A stretch of DNA of 64,000 bases from Oscarella lobularis (taxonomy: Eukaryota > Porifera > Homoscleromorpha > Homosclerophorida > Oscarellidae): positions 3,594,648-3,658,647 of the forward strand of contig NC_089177.1 in NCBI RefSeq assembly GCF_947507565.1, given 5' to 3'. Shown piece after piece: positions 36,079 to 56,800 of this stretch; the stretch's first letter is position 1, and the number at the start of each line of letters is the position of its first letter. The position numbers and the translations under genes are program-made. Below the pieces are notes generated by a model that saw only the letters and a program-made list of their open reading frames with translations, did not search any database and was not told the DNA's origin.

Positions 36079-38983
36079 ATGAGATCGGTGCATCGTGTCG
36101 TCGTCGTCTTCTTTTCGATTCTTTCCCTGTCGCAAAGCCGATACTCTCTGCAAGATGCTTTCAAGCAAATAGAGACGCAAGCGATAGCTGCGTCCGACGC
36201 TGAAAGCATTTCGGCACGGCATCTTTTGGCTCGCTTGATGAACGACGCGCTTTTGAACAACACTGCAACTACTATCAGCAATGCCGTCTTGGGACTGCAA
36301 CCCCAAAGTAACCAGGCATTGAGAAGTGAGCTGGGTGGGTGAGGCACGTGCAATGACGTCATCGATTTTATACAGTGCTCGACGCCACGGGCAAACCTTC
36401 GAGTGGAATATTAGATGGAAACGTTCAATTTTTCGGTGATTATGACGAGTGCGTTAACTTGGGCAGTGACACCGCTCATTACTGCATTGTCGCGACACCG
36501 CTCGCCTCAGCAAAATATCCGTATAAACTAATCGTAATAATATTGCTCATTCATCTCTACGACGGCTCATTTAAGGCGTTTTTTCAGGTGCCCCTACTTC
36601 AGTGGGGTTTTTGTGTCAATTCTACTACAGACAATGATACAATAGGAAATGCTGTGTTTGATTGTAAGGCTCCTCTTAGTGCTGATTATTTTTTCATCTG
36701 GCAACTTTTTTCGCTATCTAGTGCTCAGAAAAGAATTTTTGGTTCCAACTGAGTATGCATCTGCAACGTGTTATGATGAGAAATCCTTCACAGCTTTTCA
36801 AATTATTCTTATGTCAGTTCAGTCTTCTGTACGCTGCTACTTGACTATTTTGTGTCTTTAGTACGGTGTTTTCCTTGATTGGTCTCGTCATACTTTTTTC
36901 GACTCTTTATGACATCATCGTTCGCGCGGAAAAAACGTTTTCGACGGTCCCGATTTCTCTTCACGTCAATCAGTCTTCGAGCAGTGAAATGGACGACGAG
37001 TCAGAAGAAAGAAACGGTTTACTAAACAGCTCAGCAAAAGCCGAGAAAAAGAGGGACGAAAAGAAAGAAGGTGAATATATATGAGTAAAAAAGCTACAAC
37101 GCTATTATTCTTTTATTTATTAAAGATGTTGATTCTGGCTTGACCGGCTTCTTTTTTGCCTTCTCATTGGCAAGAAACTTGCCAAAGTTACTCAATGTCG
37201 ACGTTCAGTCAAAGGAGATTCAGTGTCTTCACGGATTGCGAACCTTGTCAATGTTTTGGGTCATTCTTGGCCATTCCTACATTTGGGACCAGTATGGTTA
37301 TACTATAGGTAATACTAAAGTCTTTACTCGGCACAGCGTAGCCCCGGTAACGTATTTCTTTCTTTAGCCAATCCTCTCGATGCTTATACAATACTTCGTC
37401 AGTTTGCTTTTCAAGCCGTCGCAAATGCTTTCTATTCCGTCGATTCGTTTTTCTTTCTAAGGTTGGTTTTGCACTATATGACCAAGCGTTTTGTTTTAAT
37501 TAATGAGAGCTTAATTGTATTGTTAAGCGGTGTCCTGGTCATGTATTTGTCGTATCAGCGTATGAAGGCAAACAACGGTCGCTTTCCGTGGCTCGCCTAT
37601 TATTTGCATCGTCTGTGGAGGTGGTCCTAGGCAGAAAAATTGATTCACATCAGTCTATTTTTGCTCTAGACTTACGCCTGCGTATATGGTTGTTCTTCTT
37701 ATTCTTTGGCAATTGAGCCCTTACTTTGGTGACGGTCCAGTCTGGTACCAGTTGTCACATTCAACAAAACTCTGCGATTCCTATTGGTGGACTAATCTTC
37801 TCTACGTTAACAACTTCCATCCTACTAATTTCTCTGACGAGGTAATAGAGTATCTATTTTGGAATAAATCAATTTATTATTTGTATCTAGTGTATGGGGT
37901 GGACATGGTATTTAGCTAATGACATGCAGATGCACGTTATCAGTCCAATAATCATCATTCCTGCGTTTGCGTAAGTCTTTGAATCCACCTACGTTAGGGT
38001 ACTGTACTTTAAAATTTCGTAGATTTGGCTTCATTGGTTTAATCATTCCTCTGGGCATCTGCTTGACTGGAGTCTTTCTTTCTCTCATAATTATCAGCTC
38101 CAAGTATCATTTTCAAGCCAATGCAATTCTGGCCACGAACACGTAGATAGATAGATAGATAGATAGGAGTACATAAATTAATTAAGGGAGCTCTCTTATT
38201 CGTCTAGTTTGGGAAACTATCAAAATTTGATCTACTCCAAGTTCTACACCCGTGCCTCGCCGTATCTCGTTGGGCTCTTTCTTGGCTACTGTTTGGCAAG
38301 GAGTGCCTCTGATCAATTCAAATATCACAAATTCTTGAGATGGATGCAAAAGAAGGTGCCTCTTCGCGTAGCAGCTCTATTAATTAATTACGTTATTTTT
38401 TTAGAAACACATTGTGGCTCCCGTTGCTTGGTTTGTGGCATTTGCTCTGGGACTTGTCGTCATTTACGGTGTTTATGACTACAATCGGGGTAACGGTCAC
38501 AAGTACCCAGAAGCACTGAGCGTTATGTACCTCACCTTTTCGACCTTCCTCTGGGGTCTCGCTTTGGCTATTCTCGTCTTTATGTGTTACACTGGCCACG
38601 GAGGTTTGGCGCCGCGGGCATAACTTTTTTAGTTAACTCTATCTTTATCAGGAGTTATCAATGCGATTTTGTCGTGGGGTGGCTGGATTCCGTTGAGTCG
38701 ATTGACATATTCAGCCTATCTTGTTCATCCTCTGGTTCTTACGTATATTGCCCTAAGCGCTCGCTCTCCGGTTTACTTTCTTCATCGTGTCATGGTAACC
38801 GATTTTTCTCTTGTTTTGAATTGTTTTCATCTGTATTTGCAGGTTTTTCGTTTCGTGGGCGCTGTGGGCATTTCTTATCTCTTTGCCATGCTTCTATCTC
38901 TTTCCATCGAATATCCTTGTGCAGCCATTGAAAAAGTCGTGCGAAAATCAACGATTTGTAATCGCTGTACACGTAAAGAATGA
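36079..38983 (+). CDS. NRF-6-like membrane acyltransferase, copy B
   Basis: This is a tandem paralogue of the preceding gene with the same exon order. Matching blocks: signal peptide (VVVVFFSILSLSQSRYSLQD), VLDATGKPSSGILDGNVQFF, GDYDECVNLGSDTAHYCIVA, TVFSLIGLVILFSTLYDIIV, LTGFFFAFSLARNLPKLLNV, CLHGLRTLSMFWVILGHSYI, LTPAYMVVLLILWQLSPYFG, NLLYVNNFHPTNFSDEV, FYTRASPYLVGLFLGYCLAR, WGGWIPLSRLTYSAYLVHPL and MLLSLSIEYPCAAIEKVVRK. Stop 38981-38983. The HGLRTLSM motif is intact, so both copies should be functional. The acidic loop is shorter than in copy A. A TAGA microsatellite lies in one intron. The two encoded proteins look clearly diverged, so the duplication is not very recent. Confidence 0.87.
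38144..38166. repeat. (TAGA)n simple repeat in NRF-6-like copy B intron
   Basis: This is five to six tandem TAGA units within an intron, in a span absent from the equivalent intron of copy A. Confidence 0.75.
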
Positions 38984-39085
38984 ATCAACACTGACAGTGT
39001 CGTTTTTTGTGCGTGTTATCGTTTGTTGTTGACCTGACACTCGCGCTAGCCTAAACGCTAACAGATGCATGACGAGTAGACGAGT

Positions 39086-47531
<8,446 letters not shown>

Positions 47532-47812
47532 ATTAGAGAAAGAATTGTACGTGCGAAAAATAGCTCCTCTTACTTACTTAATTATTTAGTCTTATACAAA
47601 TAGCAACGAAATTAGTAAGGAAGTTACGGTATTCGGTTCCAGTTCCTCCTTGATGACGTCATCAGGAAGGGTCACACGCGAGAACCGCACTCGCGAAGTC
47701 TCACAGTTCCAGTGAAGAGCACATCACACGCTCCGCTAATTGTCATTCGACTCTACCGCAACGCGTTTCATCGCGAGAAGACAAAGTCCTCTAGAAAAAT
47801 CGGCCAGTCGTC
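47532..47812. promoter_or_regulatory. Upstream region of adhesion GPCR with a perfect CRE palindrome
   Basis: This is a 281-base gap. TGATGACGTCATCA at 47651-47664 is a perfect 14-base palindrome centred on TGACGTCA, the full CREB/ATF site, about 150 bases before the adhesion GPCR start. No other gene is seen in the gap. Whether it is bound is unknown. Confidence 0.5.
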
Positions 47813-50800
47813 ATGTTATCGATCGAAAGGCGGCGAATGCTCGTCTTCGTCGCCATCGGCGTCTTCATCGCCATAGCGAGAACCGGATCCACTATGGCCG
47901 CGGCTGTCCCTTCATGTACAGGTAGGCAGGCTAACAGCGCACTCTACTACCGCTCTACCCCCCCTACTCGATCTCTCTCCCCCGTTCGATTGTTCGAGCA
48001 ACCGTTTATCCTCATGTTTATTTAGGTTGTGACCCGCGTTGGTTCTGTTCCCATTCTTCATGTCTTTTCATTTCATCGTCTGTCGCTTCGAACTGGTCCG
48101 AAGCGAACGAAGACTGTCATCGTCGAGGAGCCACTCTCTTATCTATCCAAAACGAAGAAGAGGAAGCGTCCGTTGCGGCGGCGGAGGCGACCGCATCCCA
48201 AAGCGGGGGCTCCCGAAAAGAATCCTTCTTTTTCGGTCTATTGCGCACGCATAGTGCGGGCACCTATCGCTGGTCGGACGATTCGCCTTTCGTTTATGCC
48301 GACTGGAATCGTTTGAACGCGCACAGCGCATCGAAACACGCGTGCACGACACTCAACATTCGCTCATCGCCCACAGTCGTCGTCGAGTGGGGCGCCCAAG
48401 TCTCCTGCTCATCTCCGCACCGATACATATGCAAGAAACCGAAAGGTGAGACGCGCCGCCTCCTGCGCATCCATAAAACGAATTATTCCTCATCATTATT
48501 AGAACCGACTCGAGGCGACGTGCGACTCGTCGACGGCGTCACGCCAAATCGCGGGCGTCTCGAGATATTTCTCGACGGCGCATGGGCAAGCGTCTGCGCG
48601 TCGACGAACAGTCAAAATGCCGGTCAAACGGCGTCTGCGGCGTGTCGTCAATTGGGTTACGGGAACGCAGTATCGAACGTCAACGTGTCGAACCGCTTCC
48701 GAAGTGGAAGCGTCGCGCGTTATAGCGTTGATTGTTCGTCGAACGACGACAGCGGTTTCGTTCGCGACGGATGCGCGTACGAAAAGGCGGCGTGCAACGC
48801 GGATGCGTTCGTTTCGTGTCGCGTCGGTGACGACGATTCGATTAGCGTGCGTCTCGCGAGCGGCGACACGCCGCACGAAGGCCGCGTCGAAGTTCGAATC
48901 GGCGGCGAATGGGGAACGATTTGCGACGAGGATTTCGAGCAAGACGACGCCGATGCCGTTTGCCGGCAATTGGGATACGACGACGGAATGGCGGAGATAA
49001 TTCGACGAGCTTTTTTCGGCGAAGGAACGGGTCCCATTTGGAAGATCGATTGTGGCGGAAAGGAGGCGAAACGAATCGATGAGTGCGCCTTGATTCGAGT
49101 CGACGACGACGGCGTGTGTAATCACGCTCAGGACGTGAGCGTCGCTTGTCGAGACTCGAATTGGATGATACGACTGGTTAATGATGATGACGAGGCGAAG
49201 AAAAGCGAAGGAAGAGTCGAAGTCTATTACGACGGAGAGTGGGGCGTCGTGTGCGATGACGACTGGGATTTGGCTGACGCCAATGTGACGTGTCGTCAAT
49301 TGGGCTACGACGGAGGGACGACGAGTTCGCTTCGAAACGGAAAGGAAACGGCCAAAGTGAGGATATATAGCTCGCAGTGCAAAGGAAACGAAACGTCGCT
49401 GAAGAATTGCACTTTGTTCACCGAAGAACTGACCAAACCCTGTTTTGCTGGCAAAGAAGATGCAGGAGTCGTTTGCAAAGAGAAAGAATGTAATGGAACC
49501 TCGTAACGACAATCTATGGGTTCTATAATGATCGGTTCTTTTAGATTGTCCTAACGGATGGTTTCTCTATTCCGGCTATTGTTACGCCGTTTCAAAGGAT
49601 CTTCGAACGTTCTCCGAAGCTCATTGGTCGAACGGAGGATGCGGTCCCAACAATCTTGTCAGCATCAGTAGTCCTCACGAACAGGCTTTCGTGCTGTCTC
49701 TTCTTGGCGACGCCGCCGAGAAAGACGTTTGGATAGGCTTGAAACGAGCGGCTAATAATCAATACGAATGGGTCAATAAAGATCCGATGAGGTACGTAAA
49801 GTATATAGGATAGGAGCTCTATATCAATTGTGTGCTTAGGTACGCCGTGTGGGCGAGCGAAGAACCGACTTTGAACGCTTCTCGGACGTGCGTTGCTATT
49901 GACTCCCGCACCGGTTATTGGAAGACGGCCAACTGCAATGATAGGAAAGGCAGAATATGCAAAAAGGCCTTGGGTAGGATTTCGCGTTCTTGGGCTTCTC
50001 TCGCGGTTACCAGTTGTGTGTGTGTGTGTGTGTATTCTAGTTGATTTTAGCAACGAGTTGCGCCAGGTAGCAGCGCCATCGATTGATAAATGCAAAAGCG
50101 ACGAGCTCTACTTCAACGACGCCTGCTATTACTTTTCCAAAGACGGAGATGAGCGGCTACCCCAACGTCGTGCGGTTCAAAGGTGCCAAAGTCGCCTCGA
50201 TCCCCAAGGTCGCCGAGGCGACTTAGTTTCAATAAGCAACGTACACGAAAACGCTTTCGTCGCCAAAGAAATGTCGCCCGTGAATGGGACGAGCTATTGG
50301 ATTGGCTTGTATTACAGCCAGAGTAACTTCACGTGGCTTTATGGCCCTCGAGTTACTTTTACCAAGTGGGCGAAATACGAACCGGCCTTTCAAGAGGATA
50401 TATGCGTTACGTTCGGATTCGACGGAGTCGATTTCGGTTGGTTTGCTACGAAGTGTACTACCAACACGGGATACATTTGTAAAAGTAAACTAACGGAGCT
50501 TTCGGCGGTAGAAAAGTGATTGTTTTTTTTCGTTCTAGGAACGCTGGCTGAGACTGACTCGAAACCGACTGAAAAGACTTCGATCATATCACTTCCGCCC
50601 AGCACACGTCAGTATTTTCGCTATCGTTTTTTGTTAGTTTAGCGAATCCTTCTTCGTAGATGTCTACATGTGTCCGAGTGGTTGGACGAAGCGCGGTGAT
50701 GGGTGCTATATGCGACTTGACGCTTTGCGGACGTGGCACGATTCCTTGGCCGAATGTCGAAAATTGGGTGGAAGCAAAGCATCCCTTGTCAGCGTTCATT

Positions 50801-53800
50801 CTGTTCAAGAAAAAAACTTTCTTACTGACTTCCTCAACGAGGAAGGAGCTTGGATCGGACTCAATGACGTCAAAAATGAAGGTTTCTACGCTTGGGCGGA
50901 CGGTTCTCTGTTCGTCTACGTCAATTGGAATTCGGCTGAAGCGGAGAAGAGTCCTTCGGTGAAGCAGGCGCACGATTGCGTAGCTGCAACGAGCAGTCAT
51001 TGGAAATCGAGGAATTGCAATGAAAAAAGGCCAAGCGTGTGCGTAGTGTCAACAGCTTTGGGTAAGGATATAGGGAAGAGCGTATTAGGGTGCAGCGCTT
51101 ATACCCCTTGTTTTATTTAGACGTAGATGAATGTCAAGAGGGAAGCTATGATTGTCACGTCAACGCAACGTGCAAGAACACTCTCATGTCGTACGAATGC
51201 ATTTGCAATAAAGGATACGAAGGAGACGGAAAAACGTGCACCGGTACGTCAGATATACGTGAGTAGATTCTAATCGTCTGACGCGTTGGGTCTCAGATTT
51301 TAACGAATGCGCAATGCCGGAAAACCATAATTGTAAAAAAGGGCAACGTTGCGCGAACACGGTTGGATCGTACAGATGCGAGTGCGACAAAGGCTGGTTT
51401 ACAATTAACGCTCCTGGATTCGATGGTCAATGTTTTGATCGAGACGAATGCGTGGATACTACAATTTGCGGTCCTAATGCTACTTGTACTAATACGGAGG
51501 GATCGTATGAGTGCACTTGTAAAAGTGGCTGGACTGGAAACGGAATTCATTGCGTCGACATTGACCATTGTCTGCTCGGAACCGTTACCTGCGACAAAAA
51601 TGCCAAATGCGTAAATCGAATCGGATTGCCGTCCGAGTGCACGTGCAATTCTGGTTGGACAGGAAATGGGTTCACTTGTACTGACGTGAACGAGTGTCAA
51701 GAAGGAGGAGGACACGGTTGTGACGTTAATGCAGATTGTGCAAATAGCGAGGGTTCCTATCAGTGCACGTGCAGAGACGGTTATAGCGGAAACGGAAAAT
51801 CATGCCACGACGTCAACGAATGTGCCGCGAATGACGGAAAGGGCGATTGTGATGTAAATGCCCGGTGCACAAACACAGTCGGCTCGTACGAGTGCGAATG
51901 TTTATCTGGATACGAGGGCGACGGACTCTCTTGCGACGATATTAACGAGTGCAACGGGAATCAAGACGTTTGCCCTAATCATGCGAATTGCATCAACACC
52001 GTGGGATCTTTCCGCTGTGACTGTCGGCTGGGATACACCAAGAAGGGAGGTCGTTGTGTGGACGTAGACGAATGCCAAGTCAATAGACCGTGCCATGTGA
52101 CGGCAGCAAACTGTATCAATACGGTAGGATCGTATGAGTGCAAATGTAAGAGAGGATATACGGGCGACGGTATCGATTGTCGCGACGTAGACGAATGCAG
52201 TTCGCCGGACGGCAACGATTGCTTTACGCAGTCCGGTTGTACGAATACGATTGGCAGTTACGAATGCCGTTGTGATGAAGGATGGACTGGAGATGGGTTC
52301 AACTGTATCGATATCGATGAATGCGCGGAGAAGACGGATAATTGCGATGACGAAGCAGAATGCCTAAATGTCGAGGGCTCGTATGAGTGCCAGTGCAACT
52401 CTGGTTGGACTGGAGACGGTTTCAAGTGCAGTGACATTAACGAGTGCCTGAAAGAGACTCACGACTGTGACTTAGCGACGACCAAGTGTAAGGATCTTCG
52501 TGGCTCGTTTCAATGCAAATGCCGTAAAGGATACAAAAAAATCGTCGGCGGCGACGGGAAGAGTTGCGAAGACATCGACGAATGCAGCAAGGGAGAGAAC
52601 AATTGCAACGAGAACGCCATCTGTACGAATGCGATTGGATCGTACACGTGCCAGTGTCAGTCCGGTTACAGAGGCAACGGGAAAAATTGCTACAACGAGA
52701 ACGAGTGCAAAGGCGAGAACGAATGCGACCCTAATGCGAGATGCGAAGATAACGAAGGCGGCTATCGATGCTTTTGTAACGAGGGGTGGACTGGAGATGG
52801 AAGGCATTGCCATGACATCGACGAATGCGCCTCCGAGAAAGATAACGATTGTTTTAAGGATGCTCTAGCTGCCGAGTGCATTAATACCAACGGATCGTAC
52901 GAATGCGCCTGTCGTAAGGGTTTCCGGGGTGGCGGAATCACATGCGATAATATTGACGAATGTGCGGAGAACGATCCATGTGCTCCTGAGGCGTCGTGCC
53001 ACGACACAAAAGGATCGTACACTTGTAAGTGTGATCCTGGATATACTGGAGACGGATTTACGTGCACTAATGTCGACGAATGCCTAAATTCGAGACAATG
53101 TCACGAGTGGGCAGACTGTCGCGATACGGCGGGATCGTTTGAGTGCACGTGTTGGAGCGGACTCAGTGGCGATGGACAGAGTTGCGCGAAAGTGAACGAA
53201 TGCAGCAAAGCCGAGACGAATAATTGTCACTATAACGCGACGTGCACCGATACGTTTCGATCTTACGAGTGCGCTTGCAATGAAGGCTACACGGGCAATG
53301 GGACACACTGTGAAGGTAACCGCGGTAAATGAGCGCGAATAAGACTATGGGTAATGGTATGCTGCAGATGTGGACGAATGCACGGCGGATGAAAACCCGT
53401 GTCCTCATCATTCGAACTGTGTAAATACTCCTGGTTCGTTTCATTGTCCCTGCGTGGCTGGTTATCAGAAGAATAAGGCGGGACATTGCAAAGGTTTCTG
53501 TTGAAATGCATTGCTTCAGAATGGCGTACGAGCGACCGTCTTTCTTTTTAGATATCAATGAATGCACAACGAAACAGCATGAATGTGATGAACATGCAAA
53601 CTGTCAGAATACGCACGGAGGCTACGAATGCGACTGTATGCCTGGATGGACAGGCAGTGGAAAATTGTGCACAGGTCAGGCGGAAGTTTACCACTCTCTA
53701 CTGCTACTACTACTATAGATGTACGGCGTTTAGATGTTGATGAGTGTGAGATGAAAAGTCACAGTTGCAGCGCAAACGGAACGTGCACCAATTCTCGCGG

Positions 53801-56800
53801 TTCGTACAGCTGTTCGTGCAACCAGGGATATACAGGAAATGGCTACTCGTGTCAAGGCAAGGACGACGTCGTTAGGAAGTCGTTCCCTCTCAGGTTGAAA
53901 TTCTCGATCTAGATATTGACGAGTGCGCGCTTGAAACTGATCTGTGCCACGACGATGCCAGATGCATCAACACGAACGGATTGTACAGATGCGAGTGTAA
54001 AAGAGGAGCGAGTGGCGACGGCAGAGATTGCTCCGGTATTATTTATTCTCTACGTAGGACAGCGAGTCGGTCTTCTAATTGGTTTCTGCTTGCAGATATC
54101 GACGAGTGCAGCGCAGGGAGACACAATTGCGACGTCAACGCCGCGTGCAACAATACCCATCGATCGTTTACGTGCACGTGCAAATCAGGCTGGAGCGGAG
54201 ACGGAAAAACGTGCACTGGTCAGTTTTTATTTCGCGCGACCTGTTTTCACGTTCCACGACGTTTTTGTTGCAGACGTCAATGAGTGCGACGCTGGGAATG
54301 ACTGTCATCCCAACGCGAACTGTGCCAATACGATAGGCTCGTACACTTGCCACTGTCTACCGGGATATATTGGAGATGGGATACTCTGTCGAGGTGAGAC
54401 ATCTTCGTTGACATCGTCTAATAAATTCTGATTTTTGATGTGTGAGTAGACGTTAACGAATGCGATTCGAATTCAGGTGGATGTAGTAGCGATGCCGATT
54501 GCACCAACGTTCCGGGATCGCGGCTGTGCACTTGCAAAAGCGGTTTTACAGGCGATGGAATTCGGTGCACTGACATTGACGAGTGCGAGACGAAAAAGGC
54601 AAGGTGTGATCCTGAGGCAGATTGCATCAACAGAAACGGATCGTACGACTGTCAGTGTCGTGACGGTTACAAAGGAGATGGATTTCGATGCATCAGTAAG
54701 AAATATTTAATATTGAATTGATTAAAACGAACGAGATTGTCTTCGCGCGGCAGACGTGAATGAATGTATAGCCAACGATCCGGCATGTCATGACGAACAC
54801 GCCGTTTGCCACGACAACAATGGGTCGTTCTCTTGCAATTGTAAGAGCGGATTCAAAAACATTGGTCCAGACTCTTGTGAAGGTCAGTCGAATGTGTGTG
54901 TAATAGATTGGTTGGTTGAAAGCAAGAACGTGTTCTAGATGTCAATGAGTGCCTAGACGAAACTTACGCTTGTCGCGAGCATTCTCACTGTGTTAATCGA
55001 ATTGGAAAGAAATATAAATGTGTCTGCGATACGGGCTATCTACGAAATGGGACAATTTGCTCAGGTCAATCTAACGGTAGTTGAACATCTCAGGTGATAA
55101 GAGTGTTTTTTTTTTAGAAATCGACGAGTGTGCTAACGGTATTCACACTTGCCACGAAAACGCTCTTTGCATCAACGTTGCCGGGTCGTTTACGTGTGCC
55201 TGTCGCGAAGGATTTATCGGCGACGGCTTCAGGAAGTGCGACGATATCGACGAGTGTCAAGCAGGAACGAACAAATGCCACTCCCAAGCGGACTGTTCCA
55301 ACGTCAATGGATCGTACAAATGCCAGTGCCGTTCTGGCTGGAGCGGAGATGGCTATGTTTGCGCAGGTTTGACTGATAATTCCGATATGAATTACTCAAA
55401 TTTAATAGCATTGATTTTTTTGTTAGACGTGAACGAATGTGATGATGGTTCACACAAATGCGATGAAAATGCACACTGTACTAACAGGGAGGGATCGTAT
55501 GACTGCACTTGCAAACAAGGCTATAGGGGAAATGGAAAACAATGCGACGGTCAGTGTTTTTTTCTGGCTCCGAGCGTGCGTTTTTCATGTTTCCTTTCTA
55601 GACATTGACGAATGTGTTGAAAATAGAGACAACTGTTCTCCCAATGCGGACTGCATAGATGAAGAGGGAGGCTTTCGCTGCGAGTGTGACGACGGCTATA
55701 CTGGCGACGGAGTGACCTGTTCCGACATCGACGAGTGCACAGTTGGGTCGGCTAAATGCCCGGAACATTCCCAGTGCGTCAACGAAAACGGAAAGTACTC
55801 GTGCCCATGCGACGATGGGTTCAGGAAAAAGGGACCAAGGTGCAAAGGTGAGTTTTGTTTGTCGAATTTTGTTTTTTTATTGACGCGACGTTCTGCAGAT
55901 ATTAACGAGTGCAAGGAAAACAGTCACAAGTGTGGCGATCATGCAGTGTGCCGCAACAGGGCTCCTTTTTACAAATGCTCATGCGAGGACGGATGGGAAC
56001 TCGAGAAAAACGGCTACGACTGCTCAAACGTCAACGAATGCGACAAGGGATTGCATGAATGCGACGAAAATGCTCGTTGTGATGATACGGACGGATCATA
56101 CAACTGTAGCTGTTTGTCCGGATATTCTGGCAACGGAACAGAATGCACTGGTAGCGCAAATAGTTTGAATAGAGACGAAGTGTGAATGAATGAATGAATG
56201 AGAACGCTTTTTCCTTTGCAGATGTTAACGAATGTCTTACTCAGACGGACGACTGTGATTCGAACGCCAATTGCACGAATACAGACGGCGGTTTCTTTTG
56301 CACGTGCCACGACGGCTTCACCGGAAATGGAATGTCGTGCCAAGGTAGATGATAAAGAGTCTTTTTTTCGAGCTCTTCTAATTTTTATTGCGTACTACAA
56401 TGCAGATATTGATGAATGCGCAATTGGTGCCCACAATTGCGATATCAATGCAAAGTGTAAAAATCGAATTGGCTCTTTCAAGTGCAAGTGTAAGTCCGGC
56501 TACACCGGCAGTGGAACACATTGCACCGATATTAATGAATGCAAAGAAAATCCTCCTCCCTGCCACGGTAACGCAAATTGTATCAATCGAAACGGTTCAC
56601 ACGAATGTCGGTGTAAATCGGGATTTACCGGAGACGGTGTCTTGTGCAGCGGTACGTATCTCTCTTCCTTATGAGTTATTATCTCTCGATTCCTTTATCA
56701 TTTTTTTCCCCATTCAGATGTCAACGAGTGCACTGACCGCCTGCACAACTGTCACTCAAACGCGAATTGCACCAACAACGAGGGATCGTTTATGTGCACT

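Noticed and set aside
48499-49512. A 337-codon open frame on the minus strand
   Set aside because: It is exactly antisense to the SRCR exon. CG-rich codon use (TCG, CGA, GAC) leaves few stops on the opposite strand, and its translation matches no family.
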